Below are positions 1-8,460 of a stretch of 64,000 bases of DNA, one piece after another (positions within the stretch are counted from its first letter, which is position 1; every line of letters begins with the position of its first letter). Where the stretch lies: positions 62,001-126,000 of the forward strand of contig MAAQ01000008.1 in the NCBI GenBank assembly GCA_002162685.1, written 5' to 3'. Made by a program: the position numbers and the translations under genes. The DNA is from Flavobacteriales bacterium 33_180_T64. GTDB lineage: Bacteria; Bacteroidota; Bacteroidia; Flavobacteriales; Flavobacteriaceae. The notes beneath the pieces were generated by a model. That model was not told the DNA's origin, did not search any database, and worked only from the letters and a program-made list of their open reading frames with translations.

Positions 1-594
1 AAAGACTATGATAATTTAGTGAAATATGATACAGAATTTGAAAGTTTTGATGCTACATTTGATAACTCTGGAACAGGTTATGCTCAAGGACTAGATATTT
101 TTTGGAGAGATAATAAAAGTATTAAAAATGTGGATTATTGGTTGAGTTACTCTTACCTTGATACAGAACGTAATTACAAAAATTTTCAAGAACAAGCACA
201 ACCTAATTTTGCAAATACACATAATTTCTCGGCTGTAGCAAAGTATTGGATTGATGATTGGAAAAGTCAGGTTGGTTTTAGCTATTCTTTTGCTTCCGGA
301 CGACCATATACCAATCCAAATACCAATGCGTTTCTTGCTGAAAAAACAAAGAGTTATAATAGCGTAAGTTTAAACTGGGCATATTTAATTAGTCCGCAAA
401 AAATTCTGTATCTATCAGTTAATAATGTATTTGCTTTTAAAAACATAAATGGTTACCAATATGCGAATACACCAGATGTAAATGGCGACTTTGCAAGACG
501 TTCTTTGCAACCTGCAGCAGATCAGTTTTTCTTTATTGGCTTTTTCTGGACTATAAGTGAAGACGGAACAGATAATCAGTTAGATAACTTATAA
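1..594 (+). CDS. TonB-dependent receptor, C-terminal fragment (cut by window edge)
   Basis: The frame is open from base 1, so the gene begins outside the window; 197 codons and a TAA stop are present. The visible part is made of alternating polar and aromatic residues typical of outer-membrane beta strands (for example LYLSVNNVFAFKNINGYQY and FFFIGFFWTIS near the end), as in the last strands of a TonB-dependent receptor barrel. Unusually for such barrels, about 11 acidic residues follow the last strand instead of a terminal aromatic residue. The substrate cannot be judged from this part. Family is assigned from barrel character only. Confidence 0.75.
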   Translation, partial: KDYDNLVKYDTEFESFDATFDNSGTGYAQGLDIFWRDNKSIKNVDYWLSYSYLDTERNYKNFQEQAQPNFANTHNFSAVAKYWIDDWKSQVGFSYSFASGRPYTNPNTNAFLAEKTKSYNSVSLNWAYLISPQKILYLSVNNVFAFKNINGYQYANTPDVNGDFARRSLQPAADQFFFIGFFWTISEDGTDNQLDNL

Positions 595-685
595 AAAAAA
601 CAGAGTGCTATGAAGTTTATTACTCTTCAATTAAATAGCTAGGTTAGAATAGACGTGTTAAAGATTTCATAAAGTGTTTTTTATA

Positions 686-707
686 ATGACCAGTCGTCAT
701 ATATTTG
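686..707 (+). promoter_or_regulatory. TetR-type operator overlapping the -7 box of the TetR gene
   Basis: Bases 686-700 (ATGACCAGTCGTCAT) form a dyad with arms ATGAC and GTCAT. The -7 box TATATTTG occupies 700-707 and the ATG follows at 712. The operator therefore sits in the spacer just upstream of the -7 box, where a bound repressor would block its own gene. The reverse complement matches a site at 1314-1328 in 13 of 15 positions. The autoregulation is inferred. Confidence 0.65.
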
Positions 708-711
708 AAAT

Positions 712-1296
712 ATGAAGCGAAAGATATTTAGAGAAGATATTATAAAAGCAGGTCGTGACTTGATGTTCGTTAATGGTTATTATGCTACAGGAATTAAAGA
801 AATTACCAGTAGCGTAAATATTCCTAAAGGGTCTTTTTATAATCATTTCTCTAATAAAGAAGAGTTTGGATTAGAAGTCTTGAAAGACTACAGTCTTTCA
901 GGTCTTGAGTATTTAAAAAATGTATTAATAACATCTGGAGGTTCGCCTTTAAAACGCTTAGATGTATTTTACTCAGGTATTATTGAGTACCAAAATAATA
1001 TTGCGAAATGTAAGTTAGGTTGTATTATGGGAAATTTTTCTTTAGAACTTGGAGATGTCAATGAAGCTTTTAGAGAAGTCCTCGATGAGGAATTTAACGA
1101 ATATGAAGCAATATTTACAGAATGTTTAAAAGAAGCTCAAGAAAAAGAAGAAATTAGAAAAGATCTAGATGTTGATTTATTAGGTGCTTTTCTACTTAAC
1201 AGTTGGCATGGAGCTTTACTAAGAATGAAATCTACAGGAACAACAAAGCCATTGGAAGATTTTAAGACTTTTGTTTTTCAACAACTAAGTAATTAA
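712..1296 (+). CDS. TetR/AcrR family transcriptional regulator
   Basis: A 194-residue protein with the usual TetR length. Residues about 8-55 form the helix-turn-helix domain; the segment SVNIPKGSFYNHFSNKEEF is the classic TetR recognition-helix region. The C-terminal half is a helical ligand-binding domain and contains two cysteines (KCKLGC). The start codon is only 4 bases after the -7 box at 700-707, so the mRNA may be leaderless. Near-identical operators lie over its own promoter and upstream of the following two exported-protein genes, which suggests that it represses both itself and them. The inducer is unknown. Confidence 0.93.
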   Translation: MKRKIFREDIIKAGRDLMFVNGYYATGIKEITSSVNIPKGSFYNHFSNKEEFGLEVLKDYSLSGLEYLKNVLITSGGSPLKRLDVFYSGIIEYQNNIAKCKLGCIMGNFSLELGDVNEAFREVLDEEFNEYEAIFTECLKEAQEKEEIRKDLDVDLLGAFLLNSWHGALLRMKSTGTTKPLEDFKTFVFQQLSN

Positions 1297-1313
1297 GTTT
1301 TTTTATTCTTTAT

Positions 1314-1328
1314 ATGACGACCGGTCAC
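1314..1328 (+). promoter_or_regulatory. Second copy of the TetR operator, upstream of the exported-protein pair
   Basis: ATGACGACCGGTCAC contains the palindrome ACCGGT and matches the reverse complement of the site at 686-700 in 13 of 15 positions. It is 17 bases past the TetR stop codon and 80 bases before the next start. No clear TAnnTTTG box was found next to it, so the exact promoter it controls is uncertain. Confidence 0.6.
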
Positions 1329-1333
1329 CATTA

Positions 1334-1389
1334 AATTTAATTAAATAATAATTTAATTAAATAATAATTTAATTAAATAATAATTTAAT
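1334..1389 (+). repeat. 16-bp tandem repeat, 3.5 copies
   Basis: The unit AATTTAATTAAATAAT is repeated three times without mismatch (1334-1349, 1350-1365, 1366-1381) and is followed by half a unit to 1389. It is pure A+T and lies between the operator at 1314-1328 and the start codon at 1408, in the probable leader or promoter of the downstream operon. Copy number could vary by slippage. Confidence 0.9.
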
Positions 1390-1407
1390 CAATTAATATA
1401 TATAACA

Positions 1408-1797
1408 ATGAAACACATTTTAATTCTTTTAGTAGCCGTTTTTTCAATGTCTCTTCAAGCTCAAGACAGTAAAAAGGAAACTTTAGAAGCAAAGGAAAAG
1501 AGCTCAAAGTCAATTTTAGTAGTAACTGGTTTGCCTGATTCTAATGAGTCAGAAGCCATGGCCTATTATTCGGAAAGAGCAAAAAAACTTTTTGCTGAAG
1601 CAGGAGGGAAACCCATCTCAAAATATAAAGTGAAAGAGCAGCTTTATGGAAATCATTCAGCAGCATTAGTTTTTATTGCTGAATTCCCTAGTGATCAGGC
1701 CATAAAAAACTTTTTTAATAGCAAGGCTTACAAAGCAATATTGCCTTATAGGAATAAAGCTTTTAAATCTTTAAATATCTATATCGTTAACCAATAA
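1408..1797 (+). CDS. Exported DUF1330-like small protein
   Basis: A 129-residue protein with an N-terminal signal peptide ending near residue 19 (SLQAQ). The mature part resembles DUF1330, a dimeric ferredoxin-like alpha/beta fold: a strand (SILVVTGLPD), the helix EAMAYYSERAKKLFAEAGGK, then ALVFIAEFPSDQAIKNFF and a closing strand. DUF1330 proteins are usually cytoplasmic and about 95 residues long, so an exported version is somewhat unusual. It is the first gene of a pair under the putative TetR operator, with 8 bases to the next gene. The biochemical role is not known. Confidence 0.6.
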   Translation: MKHILILLVAVFSMSLQAQDSKKETLEAKEKSSKSILVVTGLPDSNESEAMAYYSERAKKLFAEAGGKPISKYKVKEQLYGNHSAALVFIAEFPSDQAIKNFFNSKAYKAILPYRNKAFKSLNIYIVNQ

Positions 1798-1805
1798 ATA
1801 AGAAT

Positions 1806-2405
1806 ATGAACATGGCAAAATTAAATTTTAGAAGCTTACTGCTAATTATAGTTGCATTTTTAACATTGCAAATGAATGCACAAAAAGAAGGAAAGGAAAT
1901 AAAATTGAAAACTATTAAATATGAAATGGTCGTAAATGTAACAACCCAAAAGGCTTGGGATGTATTAAATAGCTATGGTGATATTGGAAGTTTTCATGCA
2001 GGCTTAGAGAGTTCAAGTGCTATTAATGGGAGTCCAAATATAGCTCAAATGGACTGTGAAAGAATTTGCTATATACCAAGAACAAAGAATAAGAAGATAA
2101 TGGTTAAAGAAAAAATCATTGACTATAGCGAAGGAAATTATTATACTTATGATGTTTACGAATGGGAGAATTTTCCTCTTAAAAAAATGAACAATACATT
2201 TGGTGTTAAAACAAATGCCCAAGGTGAGACAGTGATTTACCAGGTTACAAATTTTAGATTAAAACCAGGGTTTTTAACCGGAATGATGAAAGGGAAATTG
2301 AGAAGAGGGGCGAGAACAACGTTAATGGGGTATAAACGCTATATGGAAACCGGTGATAAACGTATAGATATTAAAGAATTAAAAAAACAATATAAATCAT
2401 TTTAA
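1806..2405 (+). CDS. Exported SRPBCC (START-like) family protein
   Basis: A 199-residue protein with a signal peptide ending at about residue 26 (LQMNAQ). The mature domain begins with the typical SRPBCC strand and helix (YEMVVNVTTQKAWDVLNSYGDIGSFHAGLE) and continues with strands ending in a long C-terminal basic region. SRPBCC proteins bind hydrophobic ligands in a deep cavity. The two start codons MNM at 1806 and 1812 are both possible. It follows the DUF1330-like gene closely and shares its control. A role in binding or modifying a small hydrophobic compound sensed by the TetR protein is inference. Confidence 0.65.
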   Translation: MNMAKLNFRSLLLIIVAFLTLQMNAQKEGKEIKLKTIKYEMVVNVTTQKAWDVLNSYGDIGSFHAGLESSSAINGSPNIAQMDCERICYIPRTKNKKIMVKEKIIDYSEGNYYTYDVYEWENFPLKKMNNTFGVKTNAQGETVIYQVTNFRLKPGFLTGMMKGKLRRGARTTLMGYKRYMETGDKRIDIKELKKQYKSF

Positions 2406-2497
2406 GATTTTAAGATACTTAAGTTTTTTACTCTTCTAGCTTTTGATTAATAGCATATGAAATAAGTGAAGAGAGTAATATTTTGATGGTTGGTTAT

Positions 2498-2536
2498 AGC
2501 GAATTAGGAAATATATATTTCTAATTCGCTTTTTTC
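2498..2536 (+). terminator. Rho-independent terminator after the TetR-controlled pair
   Basis: Perfect 10-bp arms AGCGAATTAG (2498-2507) and CTAATTCGCT (2521-2530) are followed by a run of T to 2535. The T run is on the plus side only, so it ends the rightward operon and not the leftward redoxin gene. Confidence 0.8.
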
Positions 2537-2543
2537 TTGAATT

Positions 2544-3098
2544 TTATTTCCATTTGATATTACAACCAATACTTGGTTTTTGAATTTCTGTTATTGGCAG
2601 CTGTTGAATTAAATTATCAAGTGTATTTCTAATATCTTGACCCGTTACTGGAATCCCATTCCCTGGCCTTGAATCATCTAATTGACCTCTGTAAATTAAT
2701 TTTAAGGCTTCATCAAAAACATAAAAATCTGGTGTGCATGCAGCATTATAAGCTTTTGCAATACGTTGAGTTTTATCATATAAATACGGAAAAATAAAAC
2801 CGTGATCTATAGCGTTTTGTTTCATCAAAAGGGGAGAGTCTTCAGGATAACTTTCTACATCATTACTAGAAATAGCAATACAATTTACGCCCTTAGAATG
2901 ATAATCTTTTGCTAGCTGAGATAATTGAGCATTCACATGTTTAACAAAAGGACAATGATTGCTAATAAATAAAATTAAGGTTCCGCTGCTTCCTTTAGCG
3001 CTTTCTAAAGATACAAGTGTGTCATTAACTGTATTGACAAGCTCGAAATTTGGAGCTTTAGTACCTAATGGCAGCATGTTTGAAGGTGTAAGTGACAT
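2544..3098 (-). CDS. Thioredoxin-fold redoxin (peroxiredoxin/TlpA-like)
   Basis: A 184-residue protein without a signal peptide. It starts with the redoxin motif PLGTKAPNFEL and has a thioredoxin-fold core LILFISNHCPFVKHV, in which a single cysteine (SNHCPF) replaces the CxxC motif. A later cysteine lies in AYNAACTPDFYVFD before the cis-Pro-like TPD, and two more Cys or Trp positions are near the C-terminus (GCNIKWK). This matches the Bacteroidetes 'thioredoxin family protein' group. It is divergent from csaA with only 20 bases between starts. It probably acts in cytoplasmic thiol or peroxide chemistry; the substrate is unknown. Confidence 0.8.
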   Translation of the reverse strand: MSLTPSNMLPLGTKAPNFELVNTVNDTLVSLESAKGSSGTLILFISNHCPFVKHVNAQLSQLAKDYHSKGVNCIAISSNDVESYPEDSPLLMKQNAIDHGFIFPYLYDKTQRIAKAYNAACTPDFYVFDEALKLIYRGQLDDSRPGNGIPVTGQDIRNTLDNLIQQLPITEIQKPSIGCNIKWK

Positions 3099-3118
3099 AA
3101 TTATTCTATATTTAGCTT

Positions 3119-3463
3119 ATGAATTCAATGGATAATATAATAACTTTCGAAGACTTTACAAAGATAGATTTAAGAGTTGGAACAATCATAGATGTTAACG
3201 ATTTTCCTGAAGCACGTCAACCTGCTTACCAATTAACGATCGATTTTGGAGACATAGGAATTAAAAAGTCTTCAGCTCAAATCACAACACGTTATAATAA
3301 AGAAGACCTAATCAATCAACAAATTGTTGCTGTGGTTAATTTTCCTAAAAAACAAATTGCTAAATTTATGAGTGAATGTTTAGTTTTAGGAGCTGTAAAT
3401 GGTATGGATGTTATACTTTTAAATCCTGAACATAAAGTAAAAAATGGTTTAACTGTCGCATAA
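3119..3463 (+). CDS. csaA: CsaA-like tRNA-binding protein
   Basis: A 114-residue protein made of one EMAP/Trbp111 OB-fold. The diagnostic start FTKIDLRVGTIIDV is followed by PAYQLTIDFGDIGIKKSSAQIT and the C-terminal IAKFMSECLVLGA segment of the family. CsaA homologues bind the tRNA elbow and have been described as export-related chaperones in Bacillus. Met1 at 3119 and Met4 at 3128 are both possible starts. The gene is 3 bases upstream of the symporter gene, so the two are probably cotranscribed. Confidence 0.9.
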   Translation: MNSMDNIITFEDFTKIDLRVGTIIDVNDFPEARQPAYQLTIDFGDIGIKKSSAQITTRYNKEDLINQQIVAVVNFPKKQIAKFMSECLVLGAVNGMDVILLNPEHKVKNGLTVA

Positions 3464-3466
3464 TAC

Positions 3467-4378
3467 ATGGAGCAACTAGATAATGTAAAAATCAATTTTG
3501 ACAGTAACGGACTTTTAGTATTGAATATAGCACTTGCTATAGTGATGTTTGGTGTTGCGCTCGGGATTTCGGCAAATGATTTTAAATCTTTACTCAAACA
3601 ACCTAAATTAGTAATAGCGGGAGTTTTAGCGCAGTTTATACTTTTACCTTTTTTGACATTTTTAGTCATTTTATTCATAAAACCACAACCAAGTATAGCT
3701 CTAGGTATGATGATGGTAGCTGCTTGTCCTGGTGGGAATATTTCTAATTTTATAACACATTTAGCACAAGGAAATACAGCCCTTTCGGTTAGTTTAACTG
3801 CCTTAGGAACATTGTTAGCTATGGTTGTTACACCTTTAAATTTTCAGTTATATGGGAATTTATATGAACCAACAGCTCAAATTCTTAAAAATGTAGAACT
3901 TCAGCCTTTTGAACTAGTAAAGTTAGTATTGCTTATTTTAGGAATTCCTTTACTGCTTGGAATGTTAGTGAGATATAAAAATGAAGCTTTAGCTATTAAA
4001 CTTTCTAAGCTATTAAAGCCTATTTCTATTATTGTTTTTATAATGATTGTTTTGATTGCATTTTCAAAAAATATCGATGTTTTTAATACCTATATCCATT
4101 ATGTATTAATTATAGGAATTAGTCATAATTTTTTCGCTATTTTGCTAGGTTTCTTTACTGCCAAAGCCTTTAAATTATCTTTTAGAGATCAAAAAACACT
4201 AGCTATAGAAACGGGGATTCAGAATTCTGGTTTAGGATTATTACTCATTTTTACTTTTTTTAATGGATTAGGAGGAATGGCAATAATGGCTGCGTTTTGG
4301 GGGATTTGGCATATCGTTTCAGGATTAGCTTTAGCCTTTTATTGGAGTTATAAACCACAAAAAATTGTAGAGATTTGA
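3467..4378 (+). CDS. Bile acid:sodium symporter (BASS) family transporter
   Basis: A 303-residue inner-membrane protein with about nine or ten hydrophobic helices. It carries both crossover signatures of the BASS fold: CPGGNISNF in the first half and ETGIQNSGLGL in the second, whose Glu and Gln/Asn are expected sodium ligands. BASS proteins take up organic anions with sodium; in bacteria substrates include pantoate and other carboxylates, but the substrate here is not evident. It lies between csaA and an acyltransferase whose start overlaps its stop codon (TTGA). Confidence 0.88.
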   Translation: MEQLDNVKINFDSNGLLVLNIALAIVMFGVALGISANDFKSLLKQPKLVIAGVLAQFILLPFLTFLVILFIKPQPSIALGMMMVAACPGGNISNFITHLAQGNTALSVSLTALGTLLAMVVTPLNFQLYGNLYEPTAQILKNVELQPFELVKLVLLILGIPLLLGMLVRYKNEALAIKLSKLLKPISIIVFIMIVLIAFSKNIDVFNTYIHYVLIIGISHNFFAILLGFFTAKAFKLSFRDQKTLAIETGIQNSGLGLLLIFTFFNGLGGMAIMAAFWGIWHIVSGLALAFYWSYKPQKIVEI

Positions 4379-5406
4379 ATCAGTTGTGCTTATATAGTGT
4401 GAGAGCGTATTTGCGTATAGGTCTCTTTTTTTATTTTAAAAAAATAGAAGTACGTAATGCATCTCGTATTCCGAAGAATACACCTGTTTTGTTTTTGGCT
4501 AACCATCAAAATGCCTTATTAGATGCGCTTCTAATTGCAACTAAAAATGGAGGGTTTTCATATTTCTTAACAAGAGCAAGTGTCTTTAACAATGCATTAG
4601 TTGGCAAAATTCTCGAAAGTTTACACTTATTACCAGTTTATAGAATAAGAGATGGTTGGGGCAATTTGTTCAAGAACAATTCTGTGTTTTCTAAATGCTC
4701 TAAATTGTTGAATAAAAAGCAAACTATTGTCATTTTTCCGGAAGGTAACCATAATTTAAAACGGACTGTTAGACCTTTAAGTAAGGGGTTTACACGTATT
4801 ATTTTTGAAACTTTAGAAAATTATCCTGATGCACAAATAAGTTTAATTCCAGTTGGACTAAATTTTGAAAACGCCACAAACTATGGAGATAAGGCTTTGA
4901 TAAATTTTGGAGATGCTATAAAAGTTGACAGTTCTATAGTAACTGATAAAAATAAGAATGTAGTAAAGTTGAAAAATACTGTTTTTAATAAGCTTTGTGA
5001 GTTAACAATTCATATTGAAAGTGAAAATTATGATAAAACATTAAAGCAACTTGAAGACTTAGATGCTGATTTTACCAAACCTAATGATATAAACAAATGT
5101 ATAGCGAGCGGTTTTAAAACATGCAAATCTAATAAACCTAAGTCAGATAATATATTAAAGGTTTTATCTAAATTCTTATTAATAATCAATGTATTTGTCC
5201 CATATCTTATCTGGAAAAAAGTGGTGCAACCTAAAATCAATGAAATTGAGTTTACATCAACATTTAGGTTTGCAATAGCAATTACTTTAGTACCATTATT
5301 TATTGTATTAGTAATGTTAATTTTAACAGTTACTTTTCAGTTAAAATTTGGATTGATCTATGTGTTTAATGTATTGGTTTTAAGTTTGCTCTCAGTTAAA
5401 TTATAA
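4375..5406 (+). CDS. PlsC-like glycerolipid acyltransferase with TTG start
   Basis: A 343-residue protein of the 1-acyl-glycerol-3-phosphate acyltransferase family. The catalytic motif is the variant NHQNALLD (His, five residues, Asp) of HX4D, and the glycerol-phosphate-binding motif FPEGNHNL follows. Two hydrophobic segments at the C-terminus (LFIVLVMLILTV and IYVFNVLVLSLL) suggest membrane association. No ATG exists in the first 290 codons. TTG at 4375 overlaps the TGA of the symporter (TTGA), indicating translational coupling. The gene ends in a 6-bp convergent overlap with the M14 peptidase. Confidence 0.85.
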   Translation: MNQLCLYSVRAYLRIGLFFYFKKIEVRNASRIPKNTPVLFLANHQNALLDALLIATKNGGFSYFLTRASVFNNALVGKILESLHLLPVYRIRDGWGNLFKNNSVFSKCSKLLNKKQTIVIFPEGNHNLKRTVRPLSKGFTRIIFETLENYPDAQISLIPVGLNFENATNYGDKALINFGDAIKVDSSIVTDKNKNVVKLKNTVFNKLCELTIHIESENYDKTLKQLEDLDADFTKPNDINKCIASGFKTCKSNKPKSDNILKVLSKFLLIINVFVPYLIWKKVVQPKINEIEFTSTFRFAIAITLVPLFIVLVMLILTVTFQLKFGLIYVFNVLVLSLLSVKL

Positions 5407-7905
5407 TTCTTCTCTAAAGAAAATAGCATTCATCATTAATTTATTAGTTCCGTACCAAAAAGCTCTGAAATTTGTGTTATCTGTAAAGACAACGACTTTA
5501 CCACTGCCTAAGCTTTTTACTTTAAATGGAACAGTTAACGCTAAACTGTCTAAATTTGATTTTGAAATGTAACCGCTCAACAAAGGATTTTTAGTATAGG
5601 TAATTGGATTGTTATAGCTTTGTTTATCAGCTGTCATGAACATTGTATTATTTCTGAAAAGTGAAATTTTTTCGTTTTTATATCCAAAACTTATCGGGTG
5701 AGAACGATCTATTTTAGCTTCAAAAATTGCACCTCCAATAACCTGTGCTCCACGATAGTTTCCGCGTTGCTCAAATGCAATATTTTTTGCTGTACGTTCT
5801 GTTTTTTTGAAATCTATTTTTATGAATTCATTATTTTTTAACCAATTCAATGCACTTCTGTATCCAATTAGTGTCCCTCCCTTTTGTACCCATTCTTTAA
5901 GTTTTTTTGTAGCATTAGCAGGCACAGTTCCACTAGGCAAAATAATAGTATTATAACGCTCTAGATTTTTTCTATTTAGTGATTTAGTATCTAGTTTAGT
6001 TAATCTCATGTCATAACGTTGATCAAATAAATACCAGATTTCTCCAGCATCATAACTTCGAATACCATCACCTATAATCACAGCTACTTTTGGTTGTTTT
6101 AATGCTCTAAATTGATTGCTTCCTAGATCTATACCTTCTGTTAGTCCAGTATCTACTGCATCAATATTTAAATGGCTATCTCTAGCAATATTTTGCAAAA
6201 AACTGTAAAGCTCGTCAGTGGATTTATTTTGATTTTGAACAGGGATTAATATGGTGCCATAATCATAGCTTTTTCCATTCATACTAAATTGCTTCATCCC
6301 AACTTTCGCTCTTAAACCACTATTTAAGATACTGTTTAGTGCTTTAGGAGAATAGTATTCATGCCATTCCATGAGATATGCATAACTGCTTTTTGCTGTA
6401 ACATTTCCAGTTTGCATATGTAACGTCTCAACTTTTGCTCCTGCTTTTGACGTTGAAATACCTTCTTCATAATCTAAGCCAAAAGCTAAAGGGAATGTCC
6501 AAGCAGATACATCATAAAACAAACTGTCTTGAAATGTTGTTCGTTTTTCAAACATGGCATTGATTAAACGTGTGTTTTTTTGATGCTTCGGAATGAGATA
6601 TCCATAGCCTTTTTTAAAATGCTTTCCGTTGCTTGTGAAATCATTTTTAAGATCATAGAACTCAATATTATGACGTACTAATATTTCAGCTAAATGATGT
6701 GTTTTTGCAGCATCCTTTTCATCTCCAAAAACAATTGCTTTTCCATTTTCCTTTACGGCTTCATTTCGTGCATTTTTATAGAAATCATGTTGGTATCTGA
6801 GAATGTCTTGACGCATAGCTTTACCAGCTTCTAATGTTGATAAAGCTGCAGTAAATTGATTGCGAATAGTAAAAGGAAAAGTTAAAATACCATTGTCACT
6901 TTCTTGAATATGTCCCCGAGAACTGGCTTGCTCAAATAAAATACCAATACCTCCATTAATATCTGGAAAGGTGGATCCTTTTCCATAGTAAAAATCATCA
7001 AAACTCTCTTCGGTATAATAGAGCGATCCAATTTTGTCAAATGCTTTTGCATGAAAAGCACCAATATTTTTAGTTAATTCTTGATTTAATTTTGGCGTTA
7101 ATGGATGTGTACGAGATGGAATTCCTGGTTGAAAAAAGAAACTTGAATTAGTTCCCATTTCATGATGATCTGTTAAGATGTTTGGTAGCCATTTATGAAA
7201 ACTAGCAATACGTGCACGAGATTCTGGTAGCTGAACCGGTAACCAATCTCTGTTCATGTCAAACCAATAATGATTAGTTCTTCCACCAGGCCAAACTTCA
7301 CTATATTCTCTGTCGTTTGGATCTGGGTTTAAATTTTTACTCTTATTTGTATTGGCCCAATACGCAAAGCGTTGTAAGCCATCTGGATTTAAAGACGGAT
7401 CAAATAAAATAATACTATTTTCAAGTAGATCTGTAACAGCATTACTTTCGGCAGCAGCCAAATAATAGGCAACTAATATTGATGCATTAGAACCACTAGG
7501 CTCATTACCATGTATTGAGAACCCTTGATATACTACAATTGGCATATTGCTAGTATCTACAATATTGGTTTCGGTAGACGCGATATGCGTTTTTCTAATA
7601 ATTTCTAGATTATTTTGATTTGTTGGAGATGTAATGGTTAACAAAAGTAGAGGTCTCCCTTCAAAGGTTGTACCTCTGTTTTCAATGCTAATTCTGTCTG
7701 ACGATGAGGCTAATACATTCATGTAATGTACTAACTTATCGTGAGTGATATGCCATTCGCCAACCTGATGACCAATTACAGACTCTGGCGTTGGAATGTT
7801 TTTATTGTAGCTTGTATTTTGCGGAAGGTAATATGATAAATTAGGTTGTGATTGCGCATTAAGCTTAAAAAAGCTTACTACGAGCAAAAGAAGAGTTAGT
7901 CTCAT
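5401..7905 (-). CDS. Exported M14 family zinc carboxypeptidase
   Basis: An 834-residue protein with a signal peptide ending near residue 17 (FKLNAQ). The M14 zinc ligands are visible as His132 and Glu135 in GFSIHGNEPSGS, with His247/248 in ILTDHHEMG; Glu325 in GILFEQASS fits the catalytic glutamate. A C-terminal domain from about residue 600 (KVAVIIGDG, then WVQKGGTLIGYRSA) resembles a class I glutamine-amidotransferase-like fold. Such long M14 proteins are common in Bacteroidetes and are thought to degrade peptides outside the cytoplasm. The stop codon overlaps that of the acyltransferase through the shared palindrome TTATAA. Confidence 0.9.
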   Translation of the reverse strand: MRLTLLLLVVSFFKLNAQSQPNLSYYLPQNTSYNKNIPTPESVIGHQVGEWHITHDKLVHYMNVLASSSDRISIENRGTTFEGRPLLLLTITSPTNQNNLEIIRKTHIASTETNIVDTSNMPIVVYQGFSIHGNEPSGSNASILVAYYLAAAESNAVTDLLENSIILFDPSLNPDGLQRFAYWANTNKSKNLNPDPNDREYSEVWPGGRTNHYWFDMNRDWLPVQLPESRARIASFHKWLPNILTDHHEMGTNSSFFFQPGIPSRTHPLTPKLNQELTKNIGAFHAKAFDKIGSLYYTEESFDDFYYGKGSTFPDINGGIGILFEQASSRGHIQESDNGILTFPFTIRNQFTAALSTLEAGKAMRQDILRYQHDFYKNARNEAVKENGKAIVFGDEKDAAKTHHLAEILVRHNIEFYDLKNDFTSNGKHFKKGYGYLIPKHQKNTRLINAMFEKRTTFQDSLFYDVSAWTFPLAFGLDYEEGISTSKAGAKVETLHMQTGNVTAKSSYAYLMEWHEYYSPKALNSILNSGLRAKVGMKQFSMNGKSYDYGTILIPVQNQNKSTDELYSFLQNIARDSHLNIDAVDTGLTEGIDLGSNQFRALKQPKVAVIIGDGIRSYDAGEIWYLFDQRYDMRLTKLDTKSLNRKNLERYNTIILPSGTVPANATKKLKEWVQKGGTLIGYRSALNWLKNNEFIKIDFKKTERTAKNIAFEQRGNYRGAQVIGGAIFEAKIDRSHPISFGYKNEKISLFRNNTMFMTADKQSYNNPITYTKNPLLSGYISKSNLDSLALTVPFKVKSLGSGKVVVFTDNTNFRAFWYGTNKLMMNAIFFREEL

Positions 7906-7935
7906 ATGTTATGTTGATTAAAGTATAAAAATAAA

Positions 7936-7963
7936 AAAACCACTACTGTAATGTAGCGGTTTT
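7936..7963 (-). terminator. Terminator of the PUR-domain gene
   Basis: Read on the minus strand, AAAACCGCTAC and GTAGTGGTTTT (one mismatch) flank the 6-base loop ATTACA, and a T run with TATTTTT follows. It lies 24 bases after the stop of the DUF3276 gene. Confidence 0.8.
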
Positions 7964-7987
7964 ATATAATTTAACAAAAGAGAAGGT

Positions 7988-8395
7988 TTATATATCTTCA
8001 AAATTGATGTCTGTGAATTTTTCTGCAGAATTAGAGTTGTCTGTAGATTCTTCATTTTTAGAGACATCCTCATTTGCTGTATAGTCTTCTTTTTTGAAGT
8101 CTTTTTGATGACGTTCACTAATCACTTCGTCTCCCTTTTCAGTGATTATATAATCTGTCATCTCTCTTAAAATTTCATTAAACTCAGAAAAATCTTCTTT
8201 GTATAAATAAATTTTGTGTTTTTTGTAATGAAACGACCCATCGTCGTTAGTGAATTTTTTGCTTTCTGTAATTGTAAGGTAATAATCTCCTGCTTTGGTT
8301 GCTCTTACATCAAAAAAGTAGGTTCTTCTTCCTGCTCGTAATACTTTTGAGAAAATTTCCTCTTTTTCCATCATTCCGTGATCACTCATAGCCAA
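7988..8395 (-). CDS. DUF3276 family PUR-domain nucleic-acid-binding protein
   Basis: A 135-residue protein. Residues about 10-90 (EEIFSKVLRAGRRTYFFDV, then DYYLTITESKKF and HKIYLYKEDF) match the bacterial PUR-alpha-like family DUF3276, found across Bacteroidetes and as BpuR in Borrelia; members bind single-stranded DNA or RNA. The last 45 residues are a low-complexity acidic tail rich in Asp, Glu, Asn and Ser. Met1, Met3 and further Met residues near the start are possible initiation sites. It stands alone between two leftward genes and has its own terminator. Confidence 0.9.
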   Translation of the reverse strand: MAMSDHGMMEKEEIFSKVLRAGRRTYFFDVRATKAGDYYLTITESKKFTNDDGSFHYKKHKIYLYKEDFSEFNEILREMTDYIITEKGDEVISERHQKDFKKEDYTANEDVSKNEESTDNSNSAEKFTDINFEDI

Positions 8396-8460
8396 TTTTT
8401 GTTTTTTTGTTCTGATTGTGCATCAAAAATCTAAAAAAAAAGATTAGTAAACAACAAAAA

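Noticed and set aside
1334-1389. Possible small CRISPR-like array
   Set aside because: The 16-bp units are directly adjacent without spacers; a simple tandem repeat.
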